The notes: generated by a model from the sequence alone, not told the origin. A stretch of 64,000 bases of DNA from Myxococcota bacterium (GCA_022710975.1 JAKLGA010000002.1:1-64000); one strand, 5' to 3'; counted from the first letter of the stretch, positions 33,291 to 42,699 are shown. Program-made: numbers and translations.

Positions 33291-34409
33291 ATGCTCCTTC
33301 GACACGCGTCCCTGGCGATCGCGCTGCTGGCCTCGGCCGTCGCGCTCGGCGGCTGGTCCTCCTGCGAGCCCAGCCTGATCGAGGATCCCTCCTTCGACCT
33401 GTGGTGCGGCCAGAGCCTGTGCGCCTGGCAGCTCGAGGCCGGTGAGGTGCGGCGGGTGTCCACCTGGCACCCGGCCGACGCCGGGGTGGAGCTGGTCGGG
33501 GATCCGGCCGCCATCAGCCAGCTGCTCGGCATCTCCTCGCGCGACGTCTCCTGCCTGCGCTTCGAGACCCTGGCCCAGGTGGACGCGGACGCCAGCGTGA
33601 CGCTGGAGATGGACTTCCTGGACGACGGGAGCGTGGACTACCGCACGCCGGTGGCGGGCAACGACTGGGCCGCGGTGAGCTACCTCATCACCCCGCCCAG
33701 CTGGTACCGGGACGTGCGCCTCGGCCTGCGCAAGACCGGCCCCGGCCGCGCCGTCCTGGCCCACCTGCGGGTGACCGAGAGCAGCGAGTGCAGCGACAGC
33801 CCCCTGCCGCTGCCCGACCGCCCGCTGGGCGCCAACTGCCTGAACGACGCCGAGTGCGCGGACGGGCTGTGCGGCGTGGCCATCTTCCCCTACGCCAGCG
33901 AGGACGCGGCCCCGGGCGTGTGCGGCGCCTGCCGGGACGACGCCGCCTGCGCGGCGGGCGAGGTGTGCGGCGCCGACCCGACCCCGGTCGGCTTCGCCGC
34001 CGCCTGTGGGCCGGCCGGGCGCCACGTGCTGGGCGAGCGCTGCCTGGTGGACGGCGAGTGCGCCACCGGCGTGTGCTGCCTGAGCGTGTGCGCCGAGTGC
34101 TGCCCGGAGATCGCGCCCTGCGCCGACGGCGGCGCGTGCCTGGCGGCCGCCCTGCCCGAGCCCCTGCCCGCCTTCTCCTGGCTGGGCATGCCGGCGCAGT
34201 GCGACCCGCGCGAGGGTGAGGGCGCGGCCGGCGCGGTCTGCCTGGTGGACGAGGATTGCCAGAGCGGCAGCTGCCAGGGGTCCGGTCCGCTCCGCATGTG
34301 CCTGTTCGACAGCCACCCGTGCGAGACCGACGCGGACTGCCCGTTCGGCAACGACCTGAGCGAGCCGGCCTGCCGCCAGGCCGGCGTGCGCGACGGGCGC
34401 TGCGGCTAG
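33291..34409 (+). CDS. Exported Cys-rich protein
   Basis: 372 residues with a signal peptide (MLLRHASLAIALLASAVAL). Residues about 30-165 form a beta-rich, carbohydrate-binding-like domain (VTLEMDFLDDGSVDYRTPV); the rest is a series of disulfide-type modules of the pattern CLxDxxCxxGxC (CLNDAECADGLC, CLVDGECATGVC, CLVDEDCQSGSC). No catalytic motif. GGGAGG at 33279 gives ATG 33291. It lies 14 bases after the caspase gene and is likely co-transcribed. Confidence 0.8.
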   Translation: MLLRHASLAIALLASAVALGGWSSCEPSLIEDPSFDLWCGQSLCAWQLEAGEVRRVSTWHPADAGVELVGDPAAISQLLGISSRDVSCLRFETLAQVDADASVTLEMDFLDDGSVDYRTPVAGNDWAAVSYLITPPSWYRDVRLGLRKTGPGRAVLAHLRVTESSECSDSPLPLPDRPLGANCLNDAECADGLCGVAIFPYASEDAAPGVCGACRDDAACAAGEVCGADPTPVGFAAACGPAGRHVLGERCLVDGECATGVCCLSVCAECCPEIAPCADGGACLAAALPEPLPAFSWLGMPAQCDPREGEGAAGAVCLVDEDCQSGSCQGSGPLRMCLFDSHPCETDADCPFGNDLSEPACRQAGVRDGRCG

Positions 34410-34414
34410 GGGAC

Positions 34415-34900
34415 GTGGCCCAGGTGGAGCTCTACCGGCGATACGCCCCGGCGCTGCTGCGCAAGGGGCAGCGGCTCCTGCAGAGCCGCCAGGACGCGGA
34501 GGACGTCGTGCAGGCGCTGTTCCTCGAGCTGCTCGCGCGCGGCCAGACGAGCGTGGACCTGCCCTACCTGTACCGGGCGGTGACCAACCGCGCCCTGAAC
34601 CTGCTGCGCGATCGCGCCAACCGCGCCCGCCTGCTGGCGGTGCACGACGAGGCGCTGCGCGGCCCGGCCCGGACCCGCTGCGACGAGCGCGCCATCGGCC
34701 TGGAGCTCCTGTGCAAGCTGATCGAGCGCCTGGACGAGCAGACGATCGAGGTGCTGGTCTACCGCTACATCGACGACCTGACCCAGGAGGAGACCGCCGA
34801 GCTCCTGGGGGTGAGCCGCAAGGTGGTCCTCGGCCGCCTGGAGCGCATCCGCCTGGCGGTGGCGGAGCTCTCGCGGGAGGGAAGCGGGGTGAGCCCATGA
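34415..34900 (+). CDS. ECF-like sigma-70 family RNA polymerase sigma factor
   Basis: 161 residues with both regions needed for a minimal sigma factor: region 2 (RLLQSRQDAEDVVQALFLELL; YLYRAVTNRALNLLRDRANR) and region 4 (YRYIDDLTQEETAELLGVSR, helix-turn-helix). GTG 34415 is the first usable start after the upstream stop; its ribosome site (AGGGG) is very close. The stop overlaps the ATG of the next gene (ATGA), which encodes a zinc-finger membrane protein that looks like the cognate anti-sigma. Confidence 0.85.
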   Translation: MAQVELYRRYAPALLRKGQRLLQSRQDAEDVVQALFLELLARGQTSVDLPYLYRAVTNRALNLLRDRANRARLLAVHDEALRGPARTRCDERAIGLELLCKLIERLDEQTIEVLVYRYIDDLTQEETAELLGVSRKVVLGRLERIRLAVAELSREGSGVSP

Positions 34901-35622
34901 CGGTCGCCTGCAGCGGACAGCCCATCTCCTGGCTGGCCCTCGAGCGTTACCAGCTCGACGAGCTGGGCGCCGAGGCGCGCTCCGCGGTCGAGGCCCACCT
35001 GGCCGCCTGCCCGGCCTGCCGCGGTTGCCTGGAGCGCATCCGGGCGGACGGGGAGCTCGCCCTCCCGCCGCTCCCCCTGCCCGCGCAGCCGGCGCGGCCC
35101 GCGCCCCGCCTGGCCTGGCTGCGCTGGGCCGTGCCCGCCCTGGGCGCGCTGGCCGCGGCCTGCCTGCTGTGGCTGGCCCCGTGGGCGGTCACCACCCTCG
35201 TGCCCGACGAGCTGCCGGGGCCGCGCGTGGCCCTCGAGGGCGGCGCGCTGGGGCTCAAGGGCGGCGAGCTCGCGCTCGACCTGGTGCGCGAGCGGGCGGG
35301 CGCCATCGACCCGCAGCCCGCCGGCTTCGCCCCCGGGGATCGCTTCCGCGCGCTGGTGACCTGCCCGCCGCCCGCGCAGCCGTACGTCGAGCTGGTGGTC
35401 TACCAGGACGCTCAGGCCTCCTTCCCGGGCAGCGCGGGCCAGCGGCTCGCCTGCGGCAACCAGGTGGCGCTGCCGGGCGCCTTCCGCCTGACCGGGGCCG
35501 GAGAGGCCCACGTGTGCGTGGTGCTCTCGGAGGACGCCCTCGCGCGCGCCGCGCTCGAGCCGGGCCTGCCCGGGGACCTCCTGGGCCAGGCGGCCTGCGT
35601 CCGCCTGCCCCCCTCCCCCTGA
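34897..35622 (+). CDS. Zinc-finger transmembrane protein, probable anti-sigma factor
   Basis: 241 residues. The N-terminus has the zf-HC2 pattern His34-x3-Cys38-x2-Cys41 (EAHLAACPACRGC) found in ZAS-type anti-sigma factors; a membrane helix follows at about 72-97. The periplasmic part (about 110-240) is beta-rich with a GDRFRALVTCPPPAQPYVEL segment resembling DUF4384-type sensor domains. Translationally coupled to the sigma factor. Binding to that sigma is inferred from position and motif. Confidence 0.75.
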   Translation: MTVACSGQPISWLALERYQLDELGAEARSAVEAHLAACPACRGCLERIRADGELALPPLPLPAQPARPAPRLAWLRWAVPALGALAAACLLWLAPWAVTTLVPDELPGPRVALEGGALGLKGGELALDLVRERAGAIDPQPAGFAPGDRFRALVTCPPPAQPYVELVVYQDAQASFPGSAGQRLACGNQVALPGAFRLTGAGEAHVCVVLSEDALARAALEPGLPGDLLGQAACVRLPPSP

Positions 35623-35686
35623 GCCCGCGACATTCTTCCGTCCGCCGGTGTATCCTCCACCAGGACTTCACGAGAGGAGGACCTCC

Positions 35687-38665
35687 ATGGCGAGGTCAGG
35701 CGCGGCGTGGTTGGGGATCTCGATTCTCGCGGCAGGCGTGGCGCTGTCCGGCTGCGACCGGCCCGGCGGCGCGGGCGCGGCCGGGCTGGGGCCCAAGGGC
35801 GCGGATCCCGGGCCCAGCCTCCAGGTGAAGCCCGGGGCCGTGGAGCCCGCGCAGAAGCCGCCCCTCGAGCTCACGGCCGAGGCGGACGGCCCGGCGGACG
35901 GGCACTACATCCTGCGCGCGGACCTGCCCGAGGAGCTCGGCGCGGGCGTCCTGCCCTGGGATGTGCGAGTCGAGGGGCCGCGCCACGGCCTGGCCTGCGC
36001 CTCGGGCCGCGTCCTGTGGATCCGCCTGGTGGGCGCGGAGCCGCCGGCCGGTGCGGTCGTGGTGGCCATCCGCGACCTGCGCGAGGGTTCCTACCGGGCC
36101 GGGCCGCAGCCCGCCGCGCTGCAGAGCGTGCGGGTGGGCGTGCCGAACGCCCCGCGGGAGGCGGGCCTGGACGGGGTGGAGCTGCGGCGCGGCTTCTTCG
36201 AGGCCCTGGCCGGGCAGTTCGAGCGCACCTCCCGCGGCTGGCCCCCCCGGCAGGACTCCTTCGCCGCCTTCGCCGCCGGGCGCGCGCGCCTGCTGGCCGG
36301 CCGGGCGGAGGACCACCTGCAGCCGCTCCCCAGCCGCCAGGCGCGCACGGAGCTGGGCGAGGCCATGAGCCTGTACACCGGCATGTCCTCGGTGCACGAG
36401 GCCCTGCAGGCCGATCGCGGCCTGCTGCTGCGCTCCCCCGGGCGCGAGGCCCGCACCCTGCCCGCCGCGGAGCTCACCGGCGTGGCGCTCGCCGCCCACC
36501 CCTGGGAGGAGATGCTGACGAAGCTCGGGCGGAAGCCCAGCATCGAACCGCTGGCCGCGCGGGTCCCGCAGGACGTGCTGTACGCCCACTTCAACGACGT
36601 GCGCACCTTCGTGCAGCTCGTCGGCGAGATCGACGAGCTGGGCACGCCGCTGGCCCAGATCTTCGAGAACCAGCCTGGCGACCAGGGCATCGGCGCGCGC
36701 TATGAGGAGGAGCTGATGGTCGAGCGGCTGGGCCTGGCCGAGAAGCTCGGCCACCTGGCCGCCTCCAGCCTGGCGGTGGTGGCGGGCGATCCCTTCCTGC
36801 GCGAGGGCACCGATCTCGCGGTGCTGTTCCAGGTCCGTGAGCGCACCACGCTCCTGGCCGCGCTGGAGCTTTACGAGGCGCGCGCGAAGGCGCGCCACCC
36901 GGACCTCGCCTTCGAGCAGCTCGAGCTGGCCGGGGTGCCAGTGCGCCTGGCCAGCACGCCCGATGGGAGCGTGCGCCAGTACCGGGCCGAGCAGGGCGGC
37001 GTGCTGATCCTGTCGAACTCCCGGGCCGGCCTGGAGGCCATCCTGCGGGTCGGCCAGCAGCAGCTGCCCTCCCTGGCCCAGTCCGGGGACTTCCGCTACA
37101 TGCGCGCGCTGTACCCGGCCAGCGAGGATCCGCAGGAGGGCTTCCTGTTCCTGCCGGACGCCTTCGTGGCCAAGGCCGTGGGCCCGCGCACCAAGATCCT
37201 GGCCGCGCGGCGCCTGGCCGCCCAGGCGGACCTGCTGGCGCTCGGCTACGCCGCCCTGCTGCACGGCTGGCTGGAGGGCAAGCGGCCCGCCTCGGCCGAC
37301 GAGCTGCTGCAGGCCGGGCTGCTCACGCCCGCGGATCTCGTGGACGAGGACGGCCGGCCGCTCGCCTTCGACCCGGTCCGCGGGGCCTCCTCGGCCTTCT
37401 GGGGCCGTGCGCACGCCATGCGCCCGCTGGCCGACGTGGAGCTCGACAAGGTGAGCCCCGACGAGCGCCAGGCCTACGAGCGCTTCCGCGACACCTACCA
37501 GTCCTACTGGCGGCGCTACATCGACCCGGTGGCGGCGCGCCTGCGCTGGGTGGACGGCGGGGCGAGCCTCGAGGCCGACGTGCGCATCCTGCCCATCCTG
37601 GAGAACTCCGACTACGACGAGCTGCTGGAGCGGGCGGGCCAGAAGACGGTCGCGGCGCCCAGGCTGCGCGGCGCGGTCCAGTGGACCTTCGCCGTGGGGG
37701 AGCAGGCCGGGCTCCGGCGCGAGCTCGATCAGCTCGGGCAGATGGTGTTGCCCGGCCAGGGCGCGCTGCTGGGCTGGCTGGGGGACTGGGTCATGGTCGG
37801 GCTGCTCGACACGAGCGGCCTGTGGGACGCGGCCGTGCTGGCGGACACCATCCCGACCGCGGCGGGCGAGGCCGCCGAGCAGGAGAAGACCCTGTGGAAG
37901 ATCCTGCCGCGCATCCCGGCCTACGCCGGGACGCACGTGCGCAACAAGCTGGCCCTGGCCGCGGTGCTGACCGCCCTCAAGCAGAAGGCCGATCAGGCCG
38001 CCCCGGGCATGGTGCGCTGGGAGACCGGCCCCAGCTACCGCGGGGTGCCGATCGTGGAGATCTCGGCCAGCGAGGACAAGCAGGCCGGGCCGCGCTCGGT
38101 GCTCCAGTACGCGACCGTCGAGGACGTGTTCGTGATCACCCTGGGGCGCGACACCATGGAGGCGCTCATCGACGCCCGCCTGGACGGGGCGCTGCCCGTG
38201 TCCGCTCAGGGCGCCGGGGCCGGGGACGGCCAGGCGCTGCTCGGCGCGGTCACCCTCGGCCCGGACTCCTGGCTGAGCCGGGTCGGCCTGGGGCTCATGG
38301 AGTCGGGGGTGCGCGCGGCCAACGCGCAGGCCTTCCGCTGGCTGGAGACGCTCTCGCGCGGGCTGGTCGGCCTGCCCGGGGACGGCGCCGGGCTGCGCCA
38401 GGCGGCGCTCGGCTACCTGGGCTTCGAGCCGGTCTGCCCGAACGGCGGCGCCTTCCGCGGGCTCGCGCCCGGCCAGGTGGAGCACCCGGTGTACGGCACG
38501 CCCGCGCGGCCGCTCTACCCCGAGCTGCCGCTCCAGGACACCCCGGCCAGGCGGGTGCTGCGCTCGCTGGCGGCCCTCGAGATGTCGCTGGCCTTCGAGG
38601 GCGAGGGCGACACGCGCGGGCTGCACGCGCGCTTCGCCCTCCGCCGCCGCCCCGGCCCGCGCTGA
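35687..38665 (+). CDS. Large lipoprotein of unknown function
   Basis: 992 residues with a signal peptide and lipobox VALSGC (Cys23). The body alternates alpha/beta units reminiscent of the DUF3352 proteins of myxobacteria and cyanobacteria (DVLYAHFNDVRTFVQL; SSLAVVAGDPFLREGTDLAV; QYRAEQGGVLILSNS; VRWETGPSYRGVPIVEI). No enzyme motif is visible. ATG 35687 has GGAGGA upstream. It follows the sigma/anti-sigma pair by 64 bases and is a likely member of its regulon or of the same block. Confidence 0.7.
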   Translation: MARSGAAWLGISILAAGVALSGCDRPGGAGAAGLGPKGADPGPSLQVKPGAVEPAQKPPLELTAEADGPADGHYILRADLPEELGAGVLPWDVRVEGPRHGLACASGRVLWIRLVGAEPPAGAVVVAIRDLREGSYRAGPQPAALQSVRVGVPNAPREAGLDGVELRRGFFEALAGQFERTSRGWPPRQDSFAAFAAGRARLLAGRAEDHLQPLPSRQARTELGEAMSLYTGMSSVHEALQADRGLLLRSPGREARTLPAAELTGVALAAHPWEEMLTKLGRKPSIEPLAARVPQDVLYAHFNDVRTFVQLVGEIDELGTPLAQIFENQPGDQGIGARYEEELMVERLGLAEKLGHLAASSLAVVAGDPFLREGTDLAVLFQVRERTTLLAALELYEARAKARHPDLAFEQLELAGVPVRLASTPDGSVRQYRAEQGGVLILSNSRAGLEAILRVGQQQLPSLAQSGDFRYMRALYPASEDPQEGFLFLPDAFVAKAVGPRTKILAARRLAAQADLLALGYAALLHGWLEGKRPASADELLQAGLLTPADLVDEDGRPLAFDPVRGASSAFWGRAHAMRPLADVELDKVSPDERQAYERFRDTYQSYWRRYIDPVAARLRWVDGGASLEADVRILPILENSDYDELLERAGQKTVAAPRLRGAVQWTFAVGEQAGLRRELDQLGQMVLPGQGALLGWLGDWVMVGLLDTSGLWDAAVLADTIPTAAGEAAEQEKTLWKILPRIPAYAGTHVRNKLALAAVLTALKQKADQAAPGMVRWETGPSYRGVPIVEISASEDKQAGPRSVLQYATVEDVFVITLGRDTMEALIDARLDGALPVSAQGAGAGDGQALLGAVTLGPDSWLSRVGLGLMESGVRAANAQAFRWLETLSRGLVGLPGDGAGLRQAALGYLGFEPVCPNGGAFRGLAPGQVEHPVYGTPARPLYPELPLQDTPARRVLRSLAALEMSLAFEGEGDTRGLHARFALRRRPGPR

Positions 38666-38694
38666 CCGAAGCGAAGACCCAGGTCATCTCGGGG

Positions 38695-40311
38695 ATGCTC
38701 GCCTTCTTCTTGAACTGGAAGCTCTGGGTGGCGGTGAGCTTCGTCTACCTTGCGGTCGCCTTCGCTCACTTCATGCTCGCAGAGCCAGAGTCTTCCGTGC
38801 TCGGGACGGAGCAACCGGGAGGGAGCCAATCCTCCGATGCGGGCCTGGCCGATTCGCTGGGGACCTACAGCCAGGGTTTGGCCAACCTGCGCGAGAATCG
38901 GCTGGATGATGCGATCCGCGATTTCAGCAGTGCCATCGAGCGCGAGGGAACGTTCGCGCCCGCCTATCTCTGGCGCGGGACGGCGCTCGGCATGAAAGGC
39001 GACCAGGAGGCCGCAATCCGTGACCTGGACGCCGCCCTGAAGCTGGACCCGACCCTCTGGGGTGCCTACCGGAACAGGGCGATTGCGCACCTGAATCGGC
39101 TTGCCTTCGCGAAGGCCGTCGCCGACTACACGACCGTCATCGAGAGTCCGGAGGGCCGCGCTGAAGACTATTACCGTCGCGCCTGGGCTCGTCACAGCAT
39201 GGGTGAACTGGACGAAGCAGAGGCCGATCTGGAAATCGCCCTCGAACAGGATCCGGCGAATGCCAGAGCGTGGATGCTCCGGGGACAGATTTTCGTTGCG
39301 CGCGGAAGCCCAGGAAGGGCGCTGGGAGAGTTCAACAAGGCGCTCGACTTCGACCCCGACCTTCTCGAGGCGCTCGGGGACCGTGCGTTGGTCCACGCTG
39401 CTCTAGGAGAGCATCAGAGCGCCATCGACGACCTTTCCGCGCTGCTCGAGAATGCACCCGGCGATATCCAGGCGAGATACAACCGCGGCCTCTTCCTCCT
39501 CAAGCGAGGCGACTACCAGGCCGCTCTCGAGGACTTCAAGGAGGTGCTCAGGAGAGATCCAGGCAACCGCAGCGCCGCCATGCGCAGGGCACAGGTTCTG
39601 TCGTTGACAGGAGAGAGTGAGGAGGCGATCAAGGTATTCTCCCGTGCTCTGCTGGAGACCCCGGATGATCCGGACCTCCATTTCTTCCTCGCGATCGCCT
39701 TGGCCGAATCGGGCAAGCTCGAGGAGGCGGTCGTCGAGCACACCAGGACCCTGGCGCTCGCGCCCGACTACTCCGGTGCTTACATGAACCGCTGCATCGC
39801 GAACCGGCAGCTCAAGAGACACCTCGCCTCCATGCTCGACTGCACGAAGGCGCTCGAACTGGATCCGGATTCCCGGGCGTTACACTACCTCCGGGGCCTG
39901 ACCTACTTCGAGGCTGGCGACAACCTCAAAGCCGAGAATGACCTGAGTGAGGCGATCCGCCGCGAGCCGAGGGATCCCTCGTTCTGGCTGAAGCGGGCAG
40001 AGATCCGTTTGGCGCTCAAGCGCTGGGAGGCTGGCATCGAGGACTGCGACCACATCCTGGGTAGCTACCGAGCGGACCCCGGGATCTACCGCCTCCGCGC
40101 CAAGCTGAACGCCGGCAGGAAGGACTACAGGCAAGCGGTCGAGGACCTCCACCATGCGATCCAAATCGACCCCCGTCAGGCAGACTTGTACCGAGAGCGG
40201 GCCGGTATGTGGGCCGCACTGGGCTGGCACGATCGCGCCAAGGCGGACAGGCGCCGTGCCAAGGAGCTCGAGCAGCGGAAGCCTCGCGAGTCCCCCGCCC
40301 TTCGGCGTTGA
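38695..40311 (+). CDS. Membrane-anchored TPR-repeat protein
   Basis: 538 residues: an N-terminal membrane helix (about 10-26, LWVAVSFVYLAVAFAHFML), a short Gly/Ser linker, then about a dozen consecutive 34-residue TPR units with the usual W/G/A/P spacing (AYLWRGTALGMKGDQEAAIR; ARYNRGLFLLKRGDYQAALE; AYMNRCIANRQLKRHL). Such proteins act as protein-binding scaffolds. Codon use differs visibly from the neighbours: many A/T-ending codons in an otherwise strongly GC3-biased region, pointing to recent acquisition. The ribosome site before ATG 38695 is weak. Confidence 0.82.
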   Translation: MLAFFLNWKLWVAVSFVYLAVAFAHFMLAEPESSVLGTEQPGGSQSSDAGLADSLGTYSQGLANLRENRLDDAIRDFSSAIEREGTFAPAYLWRGTALGMKGDQEAAIRDLDAALKLDPTLWGAYRNRAIAHLNRLAFAKAVADYTTVIESPEGRAEDYYRRAWARHSMGELDEAEADLEIALEQDPANARAWMLRGQIFVARGSPGRALGEFNKALDFDPDLLEALGDRALVHAALGEHQSAIDDLSALLENAPGDIQARYNRGLFLLKRGDYQAALEDFKEVLRRDPGNRSAAMRRAQVLSLTGESEEAIKVFSRALLETPDDPDLHFFLAIALAESGKLEEAVVEHTRTLALAPDYSGAYMNRCIANRQLKRHLASMLDCTKALELDPDSRALHYLRGLTYFEAGDNLKAENDLSEAIRREPRDPSFWLKRAEIRLALKRWEAGIEDCDHILGSYRADPGIYRLRAKLNAGRKDYRQAVEDLHHAIQIDPRQADLYRERAGMWAALGWHDRAKADRRRAKELEQRKPRESPALRR

Positions 40312-40336
40312 CACCCCGGGGGGCCGGGGCTAGACT
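40308..40336 (+). promoter_or_regulatory. Promoter for rbfA-truB
   Basis: TTGACA (40308-40313), 17 bases, TAGACT (40331-40336), at the end of the TPR gene. It gives the right half of the cluster its own start. Confidence 0.65.
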
Positions 40337-40399
40337 GCCCGCCTCGCGTGTCCTGAAAACCCTCTCCGGGGTCGGGGGACGCACACCACGAGGCCTGCC

Positions 40400-41731
40400 A
40401 TGCCGTCGACCACACGCCAGCGCCGCATCGCCGACCAGATCCAGGCCGAGATCAGCGCGCTCCTGCTCAAGGGGCTCAAGGATCCGCGCCTGGGCTTCGT
40501 CACCATCACCGGGGTCGAGCTGTCCCCGGATCTCAAGCACGCCAAGGTGTTCTGCTGCACGCCCGAGGGCGAGGCGGCCAAGGACGAGCTCCTGGCCGGG
40601 CTCAGGAGCGCGGCCGGCTTCATCAGGAAGTCGCTCAGCCAGCGCATGCGGCTGCGCAGCGTGCCCGAGCTCGAGTTCCGCTGGGACGCGAGCATCGACC
40701 ACGGCGCGCACATCAGCGCGCTGCTCGACGAGGTGCGCCAGAAGGAGGGCTGGGACGATCCCACCCGGGTGCGCGGCTCGGCCGAGGAGGTGGCCCGGGA
40801 GCTCCTGGCGGCGAAGCGTGTGCTGGTCACCAGCCACCTCAACCCGGACGGCGACGCGGTGGCCTCGATCCTGGCCCTCGGCCTGGCGCTGCGCGCGCTC
40901 GGCAAGGACGTGGTCGTCTACAACCCGGATCCCGTCCCGGACAACTTCCGTTTCCTGCCCGGCTCGGCCGACGTGCGGACCGCGTTCGAGCCCGGCGCCT
41001 ACGACGTCACCGCGGTGCTCGACTGCAGCGAGCTCGGGCGGGTCGGCCCGCTGCCCGCCCCGGCGGAGCGCGGCAAGCTGGTGAGCCTCGACCACCACCT
41101 GACCACCCAGCCGCTCGGCGAGGCGTACTACGTGAACCCGGGCGCCTCGGCCATCGGCGAGATGATCCACGCCCTGCTGCCGCACCTGGGCGTCGAGGCC
41201 GACGCGGACATCGCCACCAACGTCTACACCTCGATCCTGGCCGACACCGGCTCGTTCCACTACTCGAACGCAACCCCCGCCGCCCTGCGGGTGGCGGCCG
41301 ACATGGTCGAGCGCGGGGTGAAGACCTGGGACGTGGCCCTGGCGGTGTACGAGTCCCAGCCGCTCTGCCGGCTGCGCCTGCTCGGCCGGGTGCTGGAGAC
41401 GCTGGAGGTGCCCGCCCCCGGCCAGCACGGCTCCATCCTGGTCACCCAGCAGATGTTCCAGGAGACCGGCACCACCAAGGACATGCTGGACGGGTTCATC
41501 AACTACCCGCGCAGCATCGAGGGGGTGGAGGTGGCCATCCAGTTCCGCGAGGAGAACCCCGCGCGCTACAAGGTCTCCTTCCGCTCGCGCGGGCGGGTCA
41601 ACGTGGCCGAGATCGCGGAGCGCTTCGGCGGAGGCGGCCACTTCAACGCCGCCGGCTGCACCCTGGACGGGCCGCTGCCCGAGGTGCGCGCGCTCGTCTT
41701 CGCCGCGGTCGAGGAAGCGCTGGCCGAATGA
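40400..41731 (+). CDS. RbfA fused to NrnA-type DHH phosphoesterase
   Basis: 443 residues joining two normally separate proteins. Residues 1-110 are the ribosome-binding factor A (cold-shock 30S maturation): RIADQIQAEISALLLKGLKD and RSVPELEFRWDASIDHGAHI. After a short linker (about 111-130) comes a complete DHH/DHHA1 phosphoesterase of the NrnA type (oligoribonuclease / pAp phosphatase): SHLNPDGDAVAS near 145, DCSELGR, SLDHH near 230, and the DHHA1 GGGGHFNAAGC near 410. The genes are adjacent in many bacteria; here no stop or start separates them. The stop overlaps the truB start (ATGA). Confidence 0.92.
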   Translation: MPSTTRQRRIADQIQAEISALLLKGLKDPRLGFVTITGVELSPDLKHAKVFCCTPEGEAAKDELLAGLRSAAGFIRKSLSQRMRLRSVPELEFRWDASIDHGAHISALLDEVRQKEGWDDPTRVRGSAEEVARELLAAKRVLVTSHLNPDGDAVASILALGLALRALGKDVVVYNPDPVPDNFRFLPGSADVRTAFEPGAYDVTAVLDCSELGRVGPLPAPAERGKLVSLDHHLTTQPLGEAYYVNPGASAIGEMIHALLPHLGVEADADIATNVYTSILADTGSFHYSNATPAALRVAADMVERGVKTWDVALAVYESQPLCRLRLLGRVLETLEVPAPGQHGSILVTQQMFQETGTTKDMLDGFINYPRSIEGVEVAIQFREENPARYKVSFRSRGRVNVAEIAERFGGGGHFNAAGCTLDGPLPEVRALVFAAVEEALAE

Positions 41732-42687
41732 GCGCCCGCTCCGGCCGACTGCCCGACGGCGTCCTGCTGCTGGACAAGCCAGGGGGCTGCACCTCGTTCG
41801 ACGTGGTGCGGCGGGTGCAGCGGCTGGCCCGGCCCGGCCGGGTGGGCCACACCGGCACGCTCGACCCCATGGCCACCGGGCTCCTGGTGCTGGTCCTGGG
41901 GGAGGCCACCAAGCTGGCGCCCTGGCTCTCTGGCAGCGACAAGCGCTACCTGGCCCGCTTGCGGCTGGGCCGGGCCACCGACACGCTCGACGCCGAGGGC
42001 CGGGTGGTCGAGGAGCTGCCGGTGCCGCCGCTCGACGACGCCCGGGTCGAGGGGGCGCTGGCCGGGTTCCGCGGGGAGATCGAGCAGCGCCCGCCCATGT
42101 TCTCGGCGCTCCACCACCAGGGGCGCCGGCTGCACGAGCTGGCCCGCGAGGGGCAGGACGTCGAGCGGGCGCCGCGCCGGGTGCGCATCCACGAGCTGCG
42201 GCTGGTGGGCCGCGAGCCGGACCTGCTGGTGCTCGACGTGCGCTGCTCGGCGGGCACCTACGTGCGCAGCCTGGGCGACGACCTGGCCAGGGCGCTGGGG
42301 ACCTGCGGGCACCTGGTGGCGCTCGTGCGCACCGAGGCCTGCGGCTTCCGCCTGGAGCAGGCCATGACCCCGGACGCCTGGGAGGCCCTGCCCGACCCGG
42401 AGCGCGCCGGCCGCATCCTGCCTCCGGAGGCGGCCCTGCACGGCTTCCGGCGCATCCAGGTGCCACCCACCCTGGCCGACCGCCTGGCGTGCGGCCAGCG
42501 CCTGGGGCGGGCCGATCTCGATCCCGTGGCCGGACCGTCTCCGGAACAGGCTGAAATCGTTTGGTTTCACGGGGTCGAACGCGGGCTGGTGGCCCTGGCC
42601 GAGCTCCAGCCGGCCGGCCAGGATCAGGCCATGAAGCTGCTTCGCGTGCTGGCCGTGCAGCAAAAAAACATTGACAGCATGGGATGA
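41728..42687 (+). CDS. truB: tRNA pseudouridine(55) synthase TruB
   Basis: Makes pseudouridine-55 in the T-loop of tRNAs. 319 residues with GVLLLDKPGGCTSF, the catalytic Asp46 in GHTGTLDPMATG, and the KRYLARLRLG and CSAGTYVRSLGDDLA motifs; the C-terminal 80 residues are a PUA-like domain. ATG 41728 overlaps the upstream TGA. The 3' end of the gene contains the rpsO promoter. Confidence 0.95.
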   Translation: MSARSGRLPDGVLLLDKPGGCTSFDVVRRVQRLARPGRVGHTGTLDPMATGLLVLVLGEATKLAPWLSGSDKRYLARLRLGRATDTLDAEGRVVEELPVPPLDDARVEGALAGFRGEIEQRPPMFSALHHQGRRLHELAREGQDVERAPRRVRIHELRLVGREPDLLVLDVRCSAGTYVRSLGDDLARALGTCGHLVALVRTEACGFRLEQAMTPDAWEALPDPERAGRILPPEAALHGFRRIQVPPTLADRLACGQRLGRADLDPVAGPSPEQAEIVWFHGVERGLVALAELQPAGQDQAMKLLRVLAVQQKNIDSMG

Positions 42688-42699
42688 TACTCCTACTCT
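42671..42699 (+). promoter_or_regulatory. Promoter for rpsO
   Basis: TTGACA (42671-42676), 17 bases, TACTCT (42694-42699), preceded by an A-rich UP-like stretch at 42661-42670, overlapping the last codons of truB. Confidence 0.6.

Noticed and set aside
38515-39396. 293-residue antisense frame across the end of the lipoprotein and the TPR gene
   Set aside because: Conflicts with two well-supported genes and shows no domain.
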